DNA from: Pectinophora gossypiella | Taxonomy: Eukaryota; Arthropoda; Insecta; Lepidoptera; Gelechiidae | Assembly (NCBI RefSeq): GCF_024362695.1 | Contig: NW_026063245.1 | Location: 523,501-587,500, forward strand | Length of the DNA: 64,000 bases | Direction of reading: 5' to 3' | Shown: positions 1-14,150 of the stretch, in pieces | How the letters are laid out: every line of letters starts with the position of its first letter | Numbering within the stretch: the first letter of the stretch is position 1 | Notes under the pieces: model-generated | What the model was told of the DNA's origin: nothing | The model's input: only the letters and a program-made list of their open reading frames with translations | Database searches by the model: none | Made by a program: the position numbers and the translations under genes

Positions 1-986
1 TAGCCAAGGAAGGCTTCTACAATTGCAAGCTATGCATACAGACAACGTCTTCAATTGTGGGCATTACTTATTGAGTACTCATCTATCTTTACAAGTCGCA
101 TTGCCGGCCGGCCATTTTAAACACAAGTTATCAAACAGAATTTGGCATCATCGTTAGTAAAATTATAGTCAGAATTATAAAAGGGAGTTATATCACCACT
201 ACGTAGCTTTAGTAACAGCATCAGCGGGACTTTCTGCACTTTTTCACTCATATAAAAGTTAAACTCACTTTAACTACTTTCTTAGAAAACGAGCTTGTCA
301 CGACAAGATTTAAGACATAGACAAGATTCACTTACTGATAGAAAAATTAGCGGGCTTCCGTTTCGGTGTTGCTACTTGTGACATTCCATATTTAGAATCG
401 TGACTCATCGTCACGACAATGCTAATGTAGAATACAAAAACGAAATAGCTGCAAATTTATCTATAAACTTATAACTAAACTTAAACTCACCTTATGTGAG
501 ATATGTGAGTGAATATTGTTGGTACTGCATCTCTATGTAATATTTTTGTTTGGTATCCTGCTCGATAGAAAGCAAGATACATCGAAATGTAATTAGCACA
601 GGCTTAAATAAGGAGAAGGCGTCCTTCAGAAGAGAGAATTATCTCGTTTCATGGTCTGAATCTAATTGTTTCTTAATTTCTTGTTTCGTAAATTAGGATA
701 TTTAGGAAATCTGGAAAATACAATATCTTTATGTAATGTTCATCCAAATCGGAAACAGGTCGAAAAATAAATTAAACGTGAATAGAATAACGCAACATAT
801 AGATGTTACATTCAAACATAATATTATGTTATCGATATCAAAGGACAACACTACTTATAATACTTTGGGTACATGATCTGTCAAAGCTGATTAACGTAAA
901 ATGTGAAATCAATTATTTGTACAAATGTGACGGCTTTGCTGAAAATATGCGTCTGCATCGTGTTTAGGGCTCAATAAACTTTACAT
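1..986. other. AT-rich sequence with no recognised gene
   Basis: I found no long reading frame, repeat partner or RNA gene here. It ends where the foldback element begins at the AAGCAAAATT motif near 987. It may be unique flanking DNA or an old, unrecognised repeat. Confidence 0.5.
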
Positions 987-1726
987 AAGCAAAATTAAAA
1001 ATTTTGAAAAAACCCACGACGGTAAAAATCTCATCGAAAAAGAATAAAATAACTCAAAACCCCCGACTTAACCCAATTATTATGTAACGAAATATTATAT
1101 TAGACTTAAAAATACTTTCTAAAAAGAGTTGATATCTCGAGACATCGGTAATAGATATACTTAAGTACCTAAACAATGAATATGGATGTTTACAGTTTTT
1201 TCCTAACGTGTCTGTTTCTCGAAAATATACTTAAATGTAGCGATAATAATTTTACCATAATACATAACCGAGGAATATCCGTCGGGGGCTGCCATTAACC
1301 CAGCTAAAGTTTTTCTAGTGACGTGAATACAATTATTGAAGAATTGTAGATGTTTAACGACGACATAAAATACACTTATGAGTATGATTAAATTTTTGTT
1401 GAAATTTCATATAGAAAAGGCAGCCCCCGACGGATATTCCTCGGTTATGTATTATGGTAAAATTATTATCGCTACATTTAAGTATATTTTCGAGAAACAG
1501 ACACGTTAGGAAAAAACTGTAAACATCCATATTCATTGTTTAGGTACTTAAGTATATCTATTACCGATGTCTCGAGATATCAACTCTTTTTAGAAAGTAT
1601 TTTTAAGTCTAATATAATATTTCGTTACATAATAATTGGGTTAAGTCGGGGGTTTTGAGTTATTTTATTCTTTTTCGATGAGATTTTTACCGTCGTGGGT
1701 TTTTTCAAAATTTTTAATTTTGCTTA
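987..1726. repeat. Foldback element, complete copy F1
   Basis: A long palindrome. The arms of about 300 bp read AAGCAAAATTAAAAATTTTG then ACCCACGACGGTAAAAAT at the left, with the reverse complement at the right, and a loop of roughly 120 bp lies around 1295-1415. The minus-strand 60-codon frame inside it is a by-product of the arm sequence, not a gene. Copies recur at 6,997-7,199 plus 10,864-11,378, at 49,090-49,391 (one arm) and at 49,419-50,161. The sequence at 1186-1193 (ATGTTTAC) is the unoccupied form of the site hit by the P-like element in copy F2. No transposase is encoded, so movement would need a helper. Confidence 0.85.
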
Positions 1727-3535
1727 ATTTTATTTCAGACTTTTTAGAGAGCATATACGAATCATAATCTATATAATGTGTAGGTAAGATCTCGCAAAAC
1801 AATAAGTGTGATTCATCCTACCACATAATATTAAGTCCCTTATTATATATTATACAGTTGCTTTCTGTTTAAAGTTACCTCTATAACACTCATCTGAGAA
1901 CATGCACCAATCACCCACGAACTCATTCCTGAAATCCGCATTGAAATCAGACAATACGTTTTAATTTTAATAATATTGCAATATAAACGTTTCACACTAA
2001 TATAGCAGCGCCTCCTAGTGAGTTAATATCATAAGACTTATCTTAGACCATGCACCATTCAACTACGAACCCATTGCTGAAAACCGCATTGAAATCGGAC
2101 AATTCGTTTTAATATTATTGCAATACTATTTTTCACTAATATTGTAGCACCCTCTAGTGAGTTAAAGACGTAATTTTTATTATTTGGGAACATGCAATAA
2201 GCTACCACGTACACATTGCCGAAAACAGAATTGTAATCGGACATTTCGTTTTGATTATATTGCAACATTGTTTTGCACTAATATTGTGGCGCCCCTAGTG
2301 AGTTACAGCCATGACACCTGTCTAAGAACATGAATTCATCAAACACAAACCCGCTATTGAAAACCGCCTCAAAATCGGATCATTAGTTTTAAAGATAGGT
2401 TGTAACATTACTTTGCACAAACGCACACACAAACATCTCTCACCCTAAACGCATATAAATGCTCCGTTCCGTCGTGGGTAATAAATGTAATTAAAATTAT
2501 ACTAACCGTAATTAACAACACTTTGCTTTACTTAATACATAACATACATAAACTGCCTATATACGTCCCACTGCTGGGCACAGGCCTCCCCTCAATCAAC
2601 CGGAGGGGGTATGGAGCATACTCCATCACGCTGCTCCACTGCGGGTTGGTGGAGGTGTTTTTACAGCTAATAGCCGGGACCAACGGCTTAACGTACCCTC
2701 CGAAGCACAGAATCATCTTACTTTTTCGGACAATCAGGTGATTCAAGCCTGAAAAGTCCTTACCAAACAAAGAGGACAGTCTCACAAAGTGATTTCGACA
2801 ATGTCCCCATCGGGAATCGAACCCGGAACACCAGATCGTGAGCCTAACGCTCTAACCACTAGACCACGGAGGCTGTTTACTTAATACTACCTGATTATTG
2901 AGTGATGGGTTCAACTTTATGAATTAAATGAGGATTAATTGGATGAATTTGATTCACTTGACCACACAATCCACGTGCCACTTATAGTCGATCTTGATTT
3001 TTCTTTAATCTTCTCTTTAATCTTCGCCAATCACTTCGTATTAATTTATCTACAATTTATTGATTGTGATCTGGGATCTTCTCTGAAATCTGGCTCGAAG
3101 GACCATGAATATGCCATCAGGCAAAAAGGCATATCAATGCCTTTTTACTGATTTTTAAGGGATTTAGGTAGCAATGAAACAGCACCGTGTTCGACGTAAA
3201 TACGTGTAATCAATGGAACCGAAAAAAAAAAACGCCTGTCAAAAACAATTAACTAATAAAAACTATTGCAAATAAATTGCTATTATAAATTGAAGAGGCG
3301 TTTCGGATAATATTTATTCTAAACACTAATATTGTGGCGCCCCCTAGTGAGTTACAGACATGACACTTGTCTAATAACATGAACTCATCAAACACAAACC
3401 CGTTATTGAAAACCGCATCAAAATCGGATTATTAGTTTAGAAGATAATTAATAACATTTCTTTGCACAAACGCACACACAAACATCTCTCACCCTAAACG
3501 CATATACCTGCTCCGTTCCGTCGTGGGTAAAAAAC
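1727..3535 (-). mobile_element. Non-coding ACCCACGACGG module, copy Z
   Basis: Reverse-complement copy of 5,212-6,996 and of 42,609-49,089 without its Helitrons. Read on the minus strand it begins ACCCACGACGGAACGGAGC. After about 200 bp comes unique sequence with a SINE, then a second diverged copy of the first 200 bp (2,490 down to about 2,285). Four degenerate units of about 125 bp follow, each carrying CTCACTAGG...GGCGC...ATATTAGTG. No protein is encoded. A1849/T1850 is an empty site for the Helitron that occupies the same position in the 42.6-kb copy. Superfamily unknown. Confidence 0.75.
2539..2875 (-). mobile_element. tRNA-headed SINE, full length
   Basis: A 337-bp retroposon flanked by the 12-bp target duplication GTATTAAGTAAA (2,527-2,538 and 2,876-2,887, read on the minus strand). 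The head (2,873 down to about 2,804) is tRNA-like, with an A-box-like TGGTCTAGTGG and a B box GGTTCGATTCC, so RNA polymerase III could transcribe it. The body ends in GCCCAGCAGTGGGAC, typical of lepidopteran SINE/RTE tails. The same insertion at 43,265-43,601 shares its target duplication, so the SINE inserted before the host module was copied. The small frames on both strands are not genes. Confidence 0.85.
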
Positions 3536-3935
3536 CAGACCAGGTAATGTATTTCTTGCACACAAACATGTATTATGTGGTCGATAACTTACCCATGGTG
3601 AGACATTGTTTGATCGTTCTCCATTATAACACCCATTCTACTCTCACAACCAATAGCTACGCAAGCCATGGTTCATAATGAATAACTATTTCACAGATTG
3701 TTTATATAAAAAGTTAAAATAATGTCCCAAAACACCAAAAAACTAACGGCAGGTTTGGTATCCAGCTGACTACCACAACATCTCAAAACGGTAAACACTG
3801 ACGTTCTAGACAGCGGTGTTTGTCTATGTTTGTTTCTTTTTTCCACAGAGATTGTTGCCATAGGGAAGAAAGAGAGCTGTGATAGTTTGATCGTCACTCT
3901 AAAATATTATCCGTCTATTCTATACAAGGTCTTTG
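3536..3935. other. Unassigned centre of the inverted complex
   Basis: About 400 bp between the end of module Z and the minisatellite. A 68-codon minus-strand frame (3,691-3,897) has no motif I recognise and no homologous copy in the window, so I do not call it a gene. Confidence 0.4.
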
Positions 3936-4400
3936 GTTTTATCAATCCCATCAATATGGGTATCAAATGAAAGGGTTCAACAAGCAGAATACAATATACT
4001 AAAAAAAATTAAATCCAAGATGGCGGCCGCTACAAAATGGCGGATAACGTAGGTTTTATCAATCCTATCAATATGGGTATCAAATGAAAGTGCTCAACCA
4101 GTAGAATACAATGTACTATATAAAATTAAAATCCAAGATGGCGACCTCTACAAAATGGCGGATAACTTAGGTTTTATCAATCCCATCAACATGGGTATCA
4201 AATGAAAGGTCTCAACAAGTAGAATACAATTTACTATGCAAAATTGAAATCTAAGATGGCCGCCGCTACCAAATGGCTTATAACAATTTTTTATCAATCC
4301 CACCAATATGGGTATCAAATAAAAGGGCTTGACAAGAAGAATACAGTGCACTATACAACCTCAATATTTAAGATGGGCGCAGCCACTAAATGGCGTATAA
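3936..4400 (+). repeat. Minisatellite of about 115-120 bp, four units
   Basis: Four imperfect tandem units start near 3,936, 4,051, 4,172 and 4,290. Each carries TTTTATCAATCCCA...ATATGGGTATCAAAT, then AAGATGGC, then CAAAATGGCGGATAA. Divergence rises toward the last unit. Frames on both strands through it (for example 4,148-4,351 minus) are repeat translations. The array sits directly upstream of the helicase fragment. Confidence 0.85.
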
Positions 4401-4433
4401 TAATAAGATTAAAATTTAGAAATTGAATCTGGG

Positions 4434-4697
4434 ATGACGGCTGAAAGAAGAATGTTGCCTTTAATACTATCATGGGCTTCTACAATACATAAAATGCAGG
4501 GCAGCACTGTGGATCACGCAGTCGTATACTTAGGTGCGAAACTGTTTGAAGAAGGTCAAGCCTACGTGGCTCTTAGTAGAGTAAGATCTTTGCAGGGACT
4601 ACGTATAGAGGAGTTGGACTGCAATAAACTAACGGGCACGAAACCTTGCAATAATGAAGCACTAAATGAATTAAACAGAATGCGAAATAAAAACTAA
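4434..4697 (+). pseudogene. C-terminal fragment of a PIF1-like helicase
   Basis: An 87-codon frame matching the end of superfamily-1B PIF1 helicases. It has the motif V region (SWASTIHKMQGSTVD, about residues 13-27) and the motif VI region (GQAYVALSRVRSL, about residues 42-54), followed by the LRIEELDCNKL tail. In the family these motifs couple ATP hydrolysis to 5'-3' unwinding. Walker A and B and any Rep domain are missing; the sequence upstream is a minisatellite, so this is a 5'-truncated remnant. Insect copies are often transposon-borne (Helitron RepHel or similar), and the 3' flank at 4,861-5,045 recurs inverted at 11,628-11,805, which fits a mobile-element origin. The ATG at 4,434 need not be the true start. 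Confidence 0.8.
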
Positions 4698-4726
4698 AAA
4701 CTAGAAAATAAAAATAGGTAAAAAAA

Positions 4727-4860
4727 AAAAAGGTAAAAATAGGTAAATCATATCCATCTTTGGACTTCGTATCAACAGTGGCTGCAAGTTGTCTTTGATT
4801 ACTTGTGGCTCTGCCCACCCCATTAGGGATTACGGGCGTGAGTTTATGTATGAGTTTATG
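4727..4860 (+). mobile_element. Short retroposon tail fragment with target duplication
   Basis: Carries GTGGCTCTGCCCACCCCATT...GGGCGTGAGTTTATG, a common lepidopteran SINE/RTE 3' tail. It is flanked by an approximately 25-bp duplication beginning TAGAAAATAAAAATAGG (4,702-4,726 and 4,861-4,885). The related copy at 11,628-11,805 lacks the insert. Confidence 0.6.
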
Positions 4861-5211
4861 TAGAAAATAAAAATAGGTAAAAAAACTTTTTAAGTTAAAC
4901 GGTTTTATGTTAAACATACATTGCAATGTTTAAGCTAAATGTACTAAAAACAAAAAAATAATAATATAGATACAGTCGTGGGAATTATAAACATATGCAT
5001 AGACTAGACTAAAATAAAACCGTGGGGCACGTCAATTGTCTACAATCGTTGATTAAAATGTTTGTTTTGTAATGTTACACTATAATTAGGCAGTTGTTCA
5101 ACCGACAACGATGGACGTGTGATAAGTAGGGCTAGAATGTGGAAACAAGCTAGCAAGCTCGATTATAAGCGAGTTTTAGGGTTTCATAGTGGTGAGCGAG
5201 TAGTACTTTTA
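4861..5211 (+). other. 3' flank of the helicase-bearing element
   Basis: 4,861-5,045 is repeated in inverted orientation at 11,628-11,805 (shared CCGTGGGGCACGTCAATTG block). 5,046-5,211 is only weakly similar to 11,390-11,620. No gene is seen. Confidence 0.55.
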
Positions 5212-5810
5212 TTACCCACGACGGAACGGAGCAGGTATATGCGTTTAGGGTGAGAGATGTTTGTGTGTGCGTTTGTGCAAAGAAATGTTACTAATTATCT
5301 TCTAAACTAATAATCCGATTTTGATGCGGTTTTCAATAACGGGTTTGTGTTTGATAAGTTCATGTTATTAGACAGGTGTCATGTCTGTAACTCACTAGGG
5401 GGCGCCACAATATTAGTGTTTAGAGTCAATATTATTCGAAACGCCTCTTCAATTTATAATAGCAATTTATTTGCAATAGTTTTTATTAGTTAATTGTTTT
5501 TGACAGGCGTTTTTTTTTCGGTTCCATTGATTACACGTAATTACGTCGAACACGGTGCTGTTTCATTGCTACCTAAATCCCTTAAAAATCAGTAAAAAGG
5601 CATACCAGGCATATTCATGGTCCTTCGAGCCAGATTTCAGAGAAGATCACAATCAATAAATTGTAGTTAAATTAATACGAAGTGATTGGCGAAGATTAAA
5701 GAAAAATCAAGATCGACTATAAGTGGCACGTGGATTGTGTGGTCAAGTGAATCAAATTCATCCAATTAATCCTCATTTAATTCATAAAGTTGTACCCATC
5801 ACTCAATAAT

Positions 5811-6061
5811 CACTTTGTGAGACTGTCCTTTGTTTGGTAAGGACTTTTCAGGCTTGAATCACCTGATTGTCCGAAAAAGTAAGATGATTCCGTGCTTCGG
5901 AGGGCACGTTAAGCCGTTGGTCCCGGCTATTAGCCGTAAAAATATCTCCACCAACCCGCAGTGGAGCAGCGTGGTGGAGTATGCTCCATACCCCCTCCGG
6001 TTGATTGAGGGGAGGCCTGTGCCCAGCAGTGGGACGTATATAGGCAGTTTATGTATGTTAT
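5811..6061 (+). mobile_element. SINE remnant lacking its tRNA head
   Basis: 3' part of the SINE described at 2,539-2,875. The downstream target duplication GTATTAAGTAAA (6,062-6,073) is kept, but the upstream copy and the tRNA-like head are gone. The junction lies in AATCA, a short word present at both edges of the missing segment, which suggests a microhomology deletion. Confidence 0.8.
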
Positions 6062-6356
6062 GTATTAAGTAAAGCAAAGTGTTGTTAATTACGGTTAGTA
6101 TAATTTTAATTACATTTATTACCCACGACGGAACGGAGCAGGTATATGCGTTTAGGGTGAGATATGTTTGTGTGTGCGTTTGTGCAAAGTAACGTTACCA
6201 CCTATCTTTTAAACTAATGATCCGATTTTAAGGCGGTTTTCAATAACGGGATTGTGTTTGATGAGTTCATGTTCTTAGACAGGTGTCATGGCTGTAACTC
6301 ACTAAGGGGTGCCACAATATTAGTGCAAAACAATGTTGCAATATAATCAAAACGAA

Positions 6357-6471
6357 CGTAGTCGTTATAAATGAGTCATGTCAGGGGCCTTTGGCGGCTC
6401 AATAGTAACCCTGACACCAGGGTTGATGAGGTTAGTAATTCGCCTCAAAACCCACACGATAGAAGAAGAAG
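6357..6471 (+). mobile_element. SINE/RTE 3'-tail insertion with 11-bp duplication
   Basis: Flanked by ATCAAAACGAA at 6,346-6,356 and 6,472-6,482. The insert contains GGCGGCTCAATAGTAACCC and ends in a GAAGAAGAAG tail, typical of 5'-truncated retroposons in Lepidoptera. It is absent from copies Z and the 43.9-kb copy, which preserve the empty site. A relative lies inverted near 42,040-42,165. Confidence 0.85.
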
Positions 6472-6996
6472 ATCAAAACGAAATGTCCTATGACAATTCT
6501 GTTTTCGGCAATGTGTACGTGGTAGCTTATTGCATGTTCCCAAATAATATAAAAATTACGTCTTTCTAGAGGGTGCTACAATATTAGTGAAAAATAGTAT
6601 TGCAATAATATTAAAACGAATTGTCCAATTTCAATGCGGTTTTCAGCAATGGGTTCGTAGTTGAATGGTGCATGGTCTAAGATAAGTCTTATGATATAAA
6701 CTCACTAGGAGGCGCTGCTATATTAGTGTGAAACGTTTATATTGCAATATTATTAAAATTAAAACGTATTGTCTGATTTCAATGCGGATTTCAGGAATGA
6801 GTTCGTGGGTGATTGGTGCATGTTCTCAGATGAGTGTTATAGAGGTAACTTTAAACAGAAAGCAACTGTATAATATATAATAAGGGACTTAATATTATGT
6901 GGTAGGATGAATCACACTTATTGTTTTGCGAGATCTTACCTACACATTATATAGATTATAATTCGTATATGCTCTCTAAAAAGTCTGAAATAAAAT

Positions 6997-7199
6997 TAAG
7001 CAAAATTAAAAATTTTGAAAAAACCCACGACGGTAAAAATATCATCGAAAAAGAATAAAATAACTCAAAACCCCCGACTTAACCCAATTATTATGTAACG
7101 AAATATTATATTAGACTTAAAAATACTTTCTAAAAAAGAGTTGATATCTCGAGACATCGGTAATACTTAAGTACCTAAACAATGAATATGGATGTTTAC
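6997..7199. repeat. Foldback element F2, left part
   Basis: Left arm of the palindrome described at 987. It is interrupted after ATGTTTAC (7,192-7,199) by the P-like transposon and resumes at 10,864. Confidence 0.85.
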
Positions 7200-7390
7200 C
7201 TACGAATAAATAATAAGTCAGGAAGAGTAACAACGCTCACAATTTGACGCCACTAAAATGTACACTGAGTGGGCGGGGCTTAAAATGACTACTCGCACCT
7301 ACTTCAATCTGCCTCGCGCCGTCACTAACGTATGTCGTTGCTCGATTTATGCTATATTTCTATGGAAAAAACAGTGAAATATTATGTAAA

Positions 7391-7467
7391 ATGTCGTCAT
7401 GTGTAGTTAGTTGGTGTAGGAAACAAAAAAAGCGCAGCAAAAAGATAATTGGAATAACTTATCATCG
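7391..7467 (+). pseudogene. First exon of a THAP-domain transposase (fragment)
   Basis: ATG at 7,391 opens 26 codons with Cys4 and Cys9 (C-x4-C), a basic stretch of Lys/Arg at residues 10-18, and GITYHR at the end. This matches the start of THAP zinc fingers, in which the first two cysteines pair with a later C-x2-H. The frame reaches a splice donor, CG|GTAAAT at 7,468, in the position expected if the next exon supplied the rest of the finger. P-element transposases use an N-terminal THAP domain to bind their own ends, so the context agrees. The downstream exons are missing. Confidence 0.6.
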
Positions 7468-7596
7468 GTAAATATAACATTTCTGTTCTCGTAAACACAT
7501 TGTACTTTGGTCCGCATTATTCAAGAAGTTCCTAGCTTAATATTCAGATAGGTAAATTATAATTTTTAATACTATGCAGTCAAGTAATATTATCAA

Positions 7597-10261
<2,665 letters not shown>

Positions 10262-10863
10262 TTTCCAGCAAAATATAAGTTTTTCAGTTATTTAGTCTTG
10301 TCGAAATTTCCTTTTTTTATTTTCCCCAAAAATGAAAACCGACTGCAAAAATGGATAAAAGCAGTTCGTTACGAAAAAAGAGAGGATGATCGGCTTCCAT
10401 CCTATTCCAGTAAATAATAAGTAACATTGTAATTATATTTATATATCATCCAAGTAAAAAATTAAAGTATTGAATAGTTGTTTTTACTAAATACCAATTA
10501 ATTCAAAACACAAAACATGCAATATAATAATACTACTTGAATACATAATTCAGCAACACGCCTCATCCGAAATACAAAACACTAAAAATTATTAAATCCA
10601 CCGTTAGTTTCGTCCATTTTTTACTTATACTCATCCATGCATTGCATAACAACATCCTTGATTTGAGAACCCCGGAAACACACGCACCAACCTCTATTGT
10701 GATTGCTATTGATAACCAATCACAGCGCTTGTCGCAATGAAGCGCGTCACGGAATCGCTACTGATTGGTTTTATGGATTTACGATCTTTTAGAATGTCGT
10801 GGGGCCAATATTTCGCCGGCGTTTGTTCATAGTTACTCTTCCTGACTTATTATTTATTCGTAG

Positions 10864-11378
10864 ATGTTTACAGTTTTTTTCTAACGTGTCTGTTTCTCGA
10901 AGATATACTTAAATGTAGCGATAATAATTTTACCATAATACATAACCGAGGAATATCCGTCGGGGGCTGTCTTTTCTATATGAAATTTCAACAGAAATGT
11001 AATCATACTCATAAGTGTATTTTATGTCGTCGTTAAACATCTACAATTCTTCAATAATTGTATTCACGTCACTAGAAAAACTTTAGCTGGGTTAATGGCA
11101 GCCCCCGACGGATATTCCTCGGTTATGTATTATGGTAAAATTATTATCGCTACATTTAAGTATATCTTCGAGAAACAGACACGTTAGGAAAAAACTGTAA
11201 ACATCCATATTCATTGTTTAGGTACTTAAGTATATCTATTACCGATGTCTCGAGATATCAACTCTTTTTTAGAAAGTATTTTTAAGTCTAATATAATATT
11301 TCGTTACATAATAATTGGGTTAAGTCGGGGGTTTTGAGTTATTTTATTCTTTTTCGATGATATTTTTACCGTCGTGGG
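10864..11378. repeat. Foldback element F2, right part
   Basis: Resumes after the P-like element and carries the loop and the whole right arm to CCGTCGTGGG. It lacks the final CAAAATTTTTAATTTTGC block seen at the ends of F1 and F4, so its right edge is truncated or rearranged. Confidence 0.8.
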
Positions 11379-11812
11379 TTTTTTTATCATATGTTTTGTC
11401 GATTAAAGACAAACTACGAGCAGTGAAACGATTCCTCGCCAGCCAGCAGTGTGAATGTCCAACGATAAACTAGTTGAAACATCTCTTTTATTTACATGGA
11501 GTGTAAAACTATTGGAATTTCCATGAGCAAGAAAATAGTAAGTAATTTCCTCACCGTCTGCGGGCCAACTGCCTAACGACGAATTAAACGATTCTTCTAT
11601 CGAACATTTAGTCGATAATTTGTAGACAATTGACGTGCCCCACGGTTTTATTTTAGTCTAGTCTATGCATATGTTTATAATTCCCACGACTGTATCTATT
11701 TTATTATTTTTTGGTTTTTAGTACATTTAGCTTAAACATTGCAATGTATGTTTAACATAAAACCGTTTAACTTAAAAAGTTTTTTTACCTATTTTTTTCT
11801 TATTGAATTTTA
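11379..11812 (-). other. Inverted copy of the helicase-element 3' flank
   Basis: 11,628-11,805 is the reverse complement of 4,861-5,045, without the retroposon inserted there. 11,379-11,627 is unassigned, with faint similarity to 5,046-5,211. No coding capacity. Confidence 0.55.
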
Positions 11813-11843
11813 TCCATACTAATATTATAAATGCGAAAGTAAC

Positions 11844-11904
<61 letters not shown>

Positions 11905-12903
11905 TACTCTTTCACGCCTAAACGGCTCAACGGATTTTGATGAAATTTGGTATGGTGATAGATGATAACCTAGAAATGGTCATAGGCTATAAATAATCAC
12001 GCCATCGTTCTTAGGGGGTAGGCAGTTGGCAGATAACTAAATTGATTTAGTGATTTGTAGTCGTTTTTGTTGGGACTTTTGCTCTTTCACGTCTAAACGG
12101 CTGAACGGATTTTAATGAAATTTAGTAAGGTAATAGTTGGTTATCTAAAAACGGTTGTACGATCAAATTGATCACGTCATCGTACTTAGGGGGTAGGAAG
12201 TAGGCAGAAAACTGAATTGAGTTAGTGATTTTTTTATGGTTTTTGCTGGGAGTTTTGTCTATCATGCCTAAACGGCTCAACGGATTTTGATGAAATTTAG
12301 TTAGCTGATAGATAGTAATCTAGAAAAGGATATGGCCTATTAATATTTATGCTATCGTACTTAAGGCGTAGGCAGTAGACAGAAAACTAGGTTAGTGATT
12401 TTTAATTGTTTGTTTTAAAAGTTTGCCTCATTCACGCCTTAACGTCTGAACGGAATTTTATAAGACTTGGTTAATTTAAAGATAGGATCTTAGGCACGGA
12501 CACAGGCTACTTTTTATGGCGGGAAAATACCTCATTCCCGCGGAAATCTAGATTTCGTGATCGTGTCAAGAAGCGCATGACGCCATAGCTACTGGAATGA
12601 TTTCGATGTTTTTTTTTAAACTGAGTGACCTCAAGTTAGTATTTGATCACTTTTCTAACTTAGAGGGTAGGTAGGCGCCATAATTTAGGGAATTTATGAT
12701 AAAATTTTGATGCAACTGTCTTTATTAAACAGTTATATCTCATTCCTACAGGAACCTACACATAGCTATAGCTAGCTATCTATTAACATTAAAACTCTTT
12801 CTAGAATCACATTACGCCAATTAATTGATCTGATTTGTATAAGTTTTTTTATTCAACTAACTATTACATTACATACAGATAAAATCTAATTACTTACACC
12901 ACA
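11813..12903 (+). mobile_element. Helitron 5' module (copy D)
   Basis: Starts TCCATACTAATATTATAAATG after A11812 and matches the 5' module of copy A (10,261 down to about 9,140) in the opposite orientation, including a (CTGT)n array at 11,847-11,902. It stops at ACACCACA, where a complete second Helitron begins with TCTATAC. The sequence that continues the module in copy A (TAATTAATATAG) does not reappear after that Helitron, so the pair seems to be one mobile unit, 11,813-14,910. Confidence 0.75.
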
Positions 12904-13216
12904 TCTATACTTATAATAAATCTGTAGAGAGGTCAATTCTGTACATTAAATATTTTTTCAAAATAACTATCAGGGGGTGATAAGTGATCGATACTGATGC
13001 CAAAAATGCAATCAGTAAAATTTTTGTCTGTCTGTCTGTCTGTCTGTCTATCTGTCTGTCTGTCTGTCTGTCTGTATGTTCCTTATAGAAACAAAAACTA
13101 CTGGACGGATTTTAATGAAACTTGGTACAATTATTCTTCACACTCCTGGACAGGTTATAGTATACCTTTCATCACGCTACAATCAATAGGAGCAGAGTAG
13201 TGAAGGGAAATCCTTT

Positions 13217-14150
13217 TGTATGAAAAACCTAAACCACTCAAGTTAGACGTTTGAAATTTGGCATGAAGGTACCTTAGATACCGTAGAGGTGCACTAAGAA
13301 AGGAATTCCCGAAATTCCTACGGGAACGGGAATTAGCGGGAAAATCCTTTTGTATGAAAAATCTAAACCACTCAAGTTAGACTTTTGAAATTTGGCATGC
13401 AGGTACCTTAGATAACGTAAAGGTGCACTAAGAAAGGAATTCCCGAAATTCCCACGGGAACGGGAATTAGCGGAAAAATATTTTTGTATGAAAAATCTAA
13501 ACCATTCAAGTTAGATGTTTGAAATTTGTCATGCAGGTACCTTAGATACCGTAGAGGTGTACTAAGAAAGGAATTCCCGAAATTCCCACGGGAACGGGAA
13601 TTAGCGGGAAAATCCTTTTGTATGAAAAATCTAAACCACTCAAGTTAGACGTTTGAAATTTGGCATGCAGGTACCATAGGTACCGTAGAGGTGCACTAAG
13701 AAAGGAATTCCCAAAATTCTCACGGGAACGGGAATTAGCGGGAAATACCTTTTGTATGAAAAATCTAAACCACTCAAGTTAGACATTTGAAATTTAGCAT
13801 GCAGGTACCTTAGGTACCGTGGAGGTGCACTAAGAAAGGAATTCCCGAAATTTCTACGGGAACGGGAATTAACGGGAAAATCCTTTTGTATGAAAAATCT
13901 AAACCATTCAAGTAAGATGTTTAAAATTTGGCACGCAGGTACCTTAGACACCGTAGAGGTGTACTAAGAAAGGAATTCCCGAAATTCCCACGGGAACGGG
14001 AATTAGCGGGAAAATCCTTTTGTATGAAAAATCTAAACCACTCAAGTTAGACGTTTGAAATTTGGCATGCAGGTACTTTAGTAAACTTAAAGCTTAGTTG
14101 CAACAGGATATTACAAAATTCCCACGGGAACGGTAGTTAGCGGGAAAAAA
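13217..14150 (+). repeat. Tandem array, about 134-bp unit, seven copies
   Basis: Units start at TGTATGAAAAATCTAAACC near 13,217, 13,351, 13,485, 13,619, 13,754, 13,889 and 14,025, and contain GGAATTCCCGAAATTCCCAC. Diverged units continue to about 14,500. The homologous array in the other Helitron copy has about ten units. Confidence 0.85.

Larger units (their letters stand above)
5212..6996 (+). mobile_element. Non-coding ACCCACGACGG module, copy Y
   Basis: Same layout as copy Z but on the plus strand, so Z and Y form a giant inverted repeat with a 1.7-kb centre. The 200-bp lead sequence occurs at 5,212 and again at 6,119. Y differs from Z in two clean events: the SINE head is deleted (junction near 5,810) and a 115-bp retroposon tail was gained at 6,357-6,471. 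A6873/T6874 is an unoccupied Helitron site that is filled at 44,291 in the third copy. Confidence 0.75.

Noticed and set aside
1354..1536. 60-codon frame shared by two foldback copies (also 49,788-49,970)
   Set aside because: Falls in the palindromic arm and loop; repeated only with the element and without a recognisable domain.
4434..4697. Host PIF1 gene
   Set aside because: Only the last helicase motifs remain, upstream is a minisatellite, and the flank is repeated at 11.6 kb; a mobile-element remnant is likelier.
13217..14150. Regular repeat resembling a CRISPR array
   Set aside because: Units of about 134 bp are similar along their whole length with no unique spacers, and the sequence is eukaryotic.
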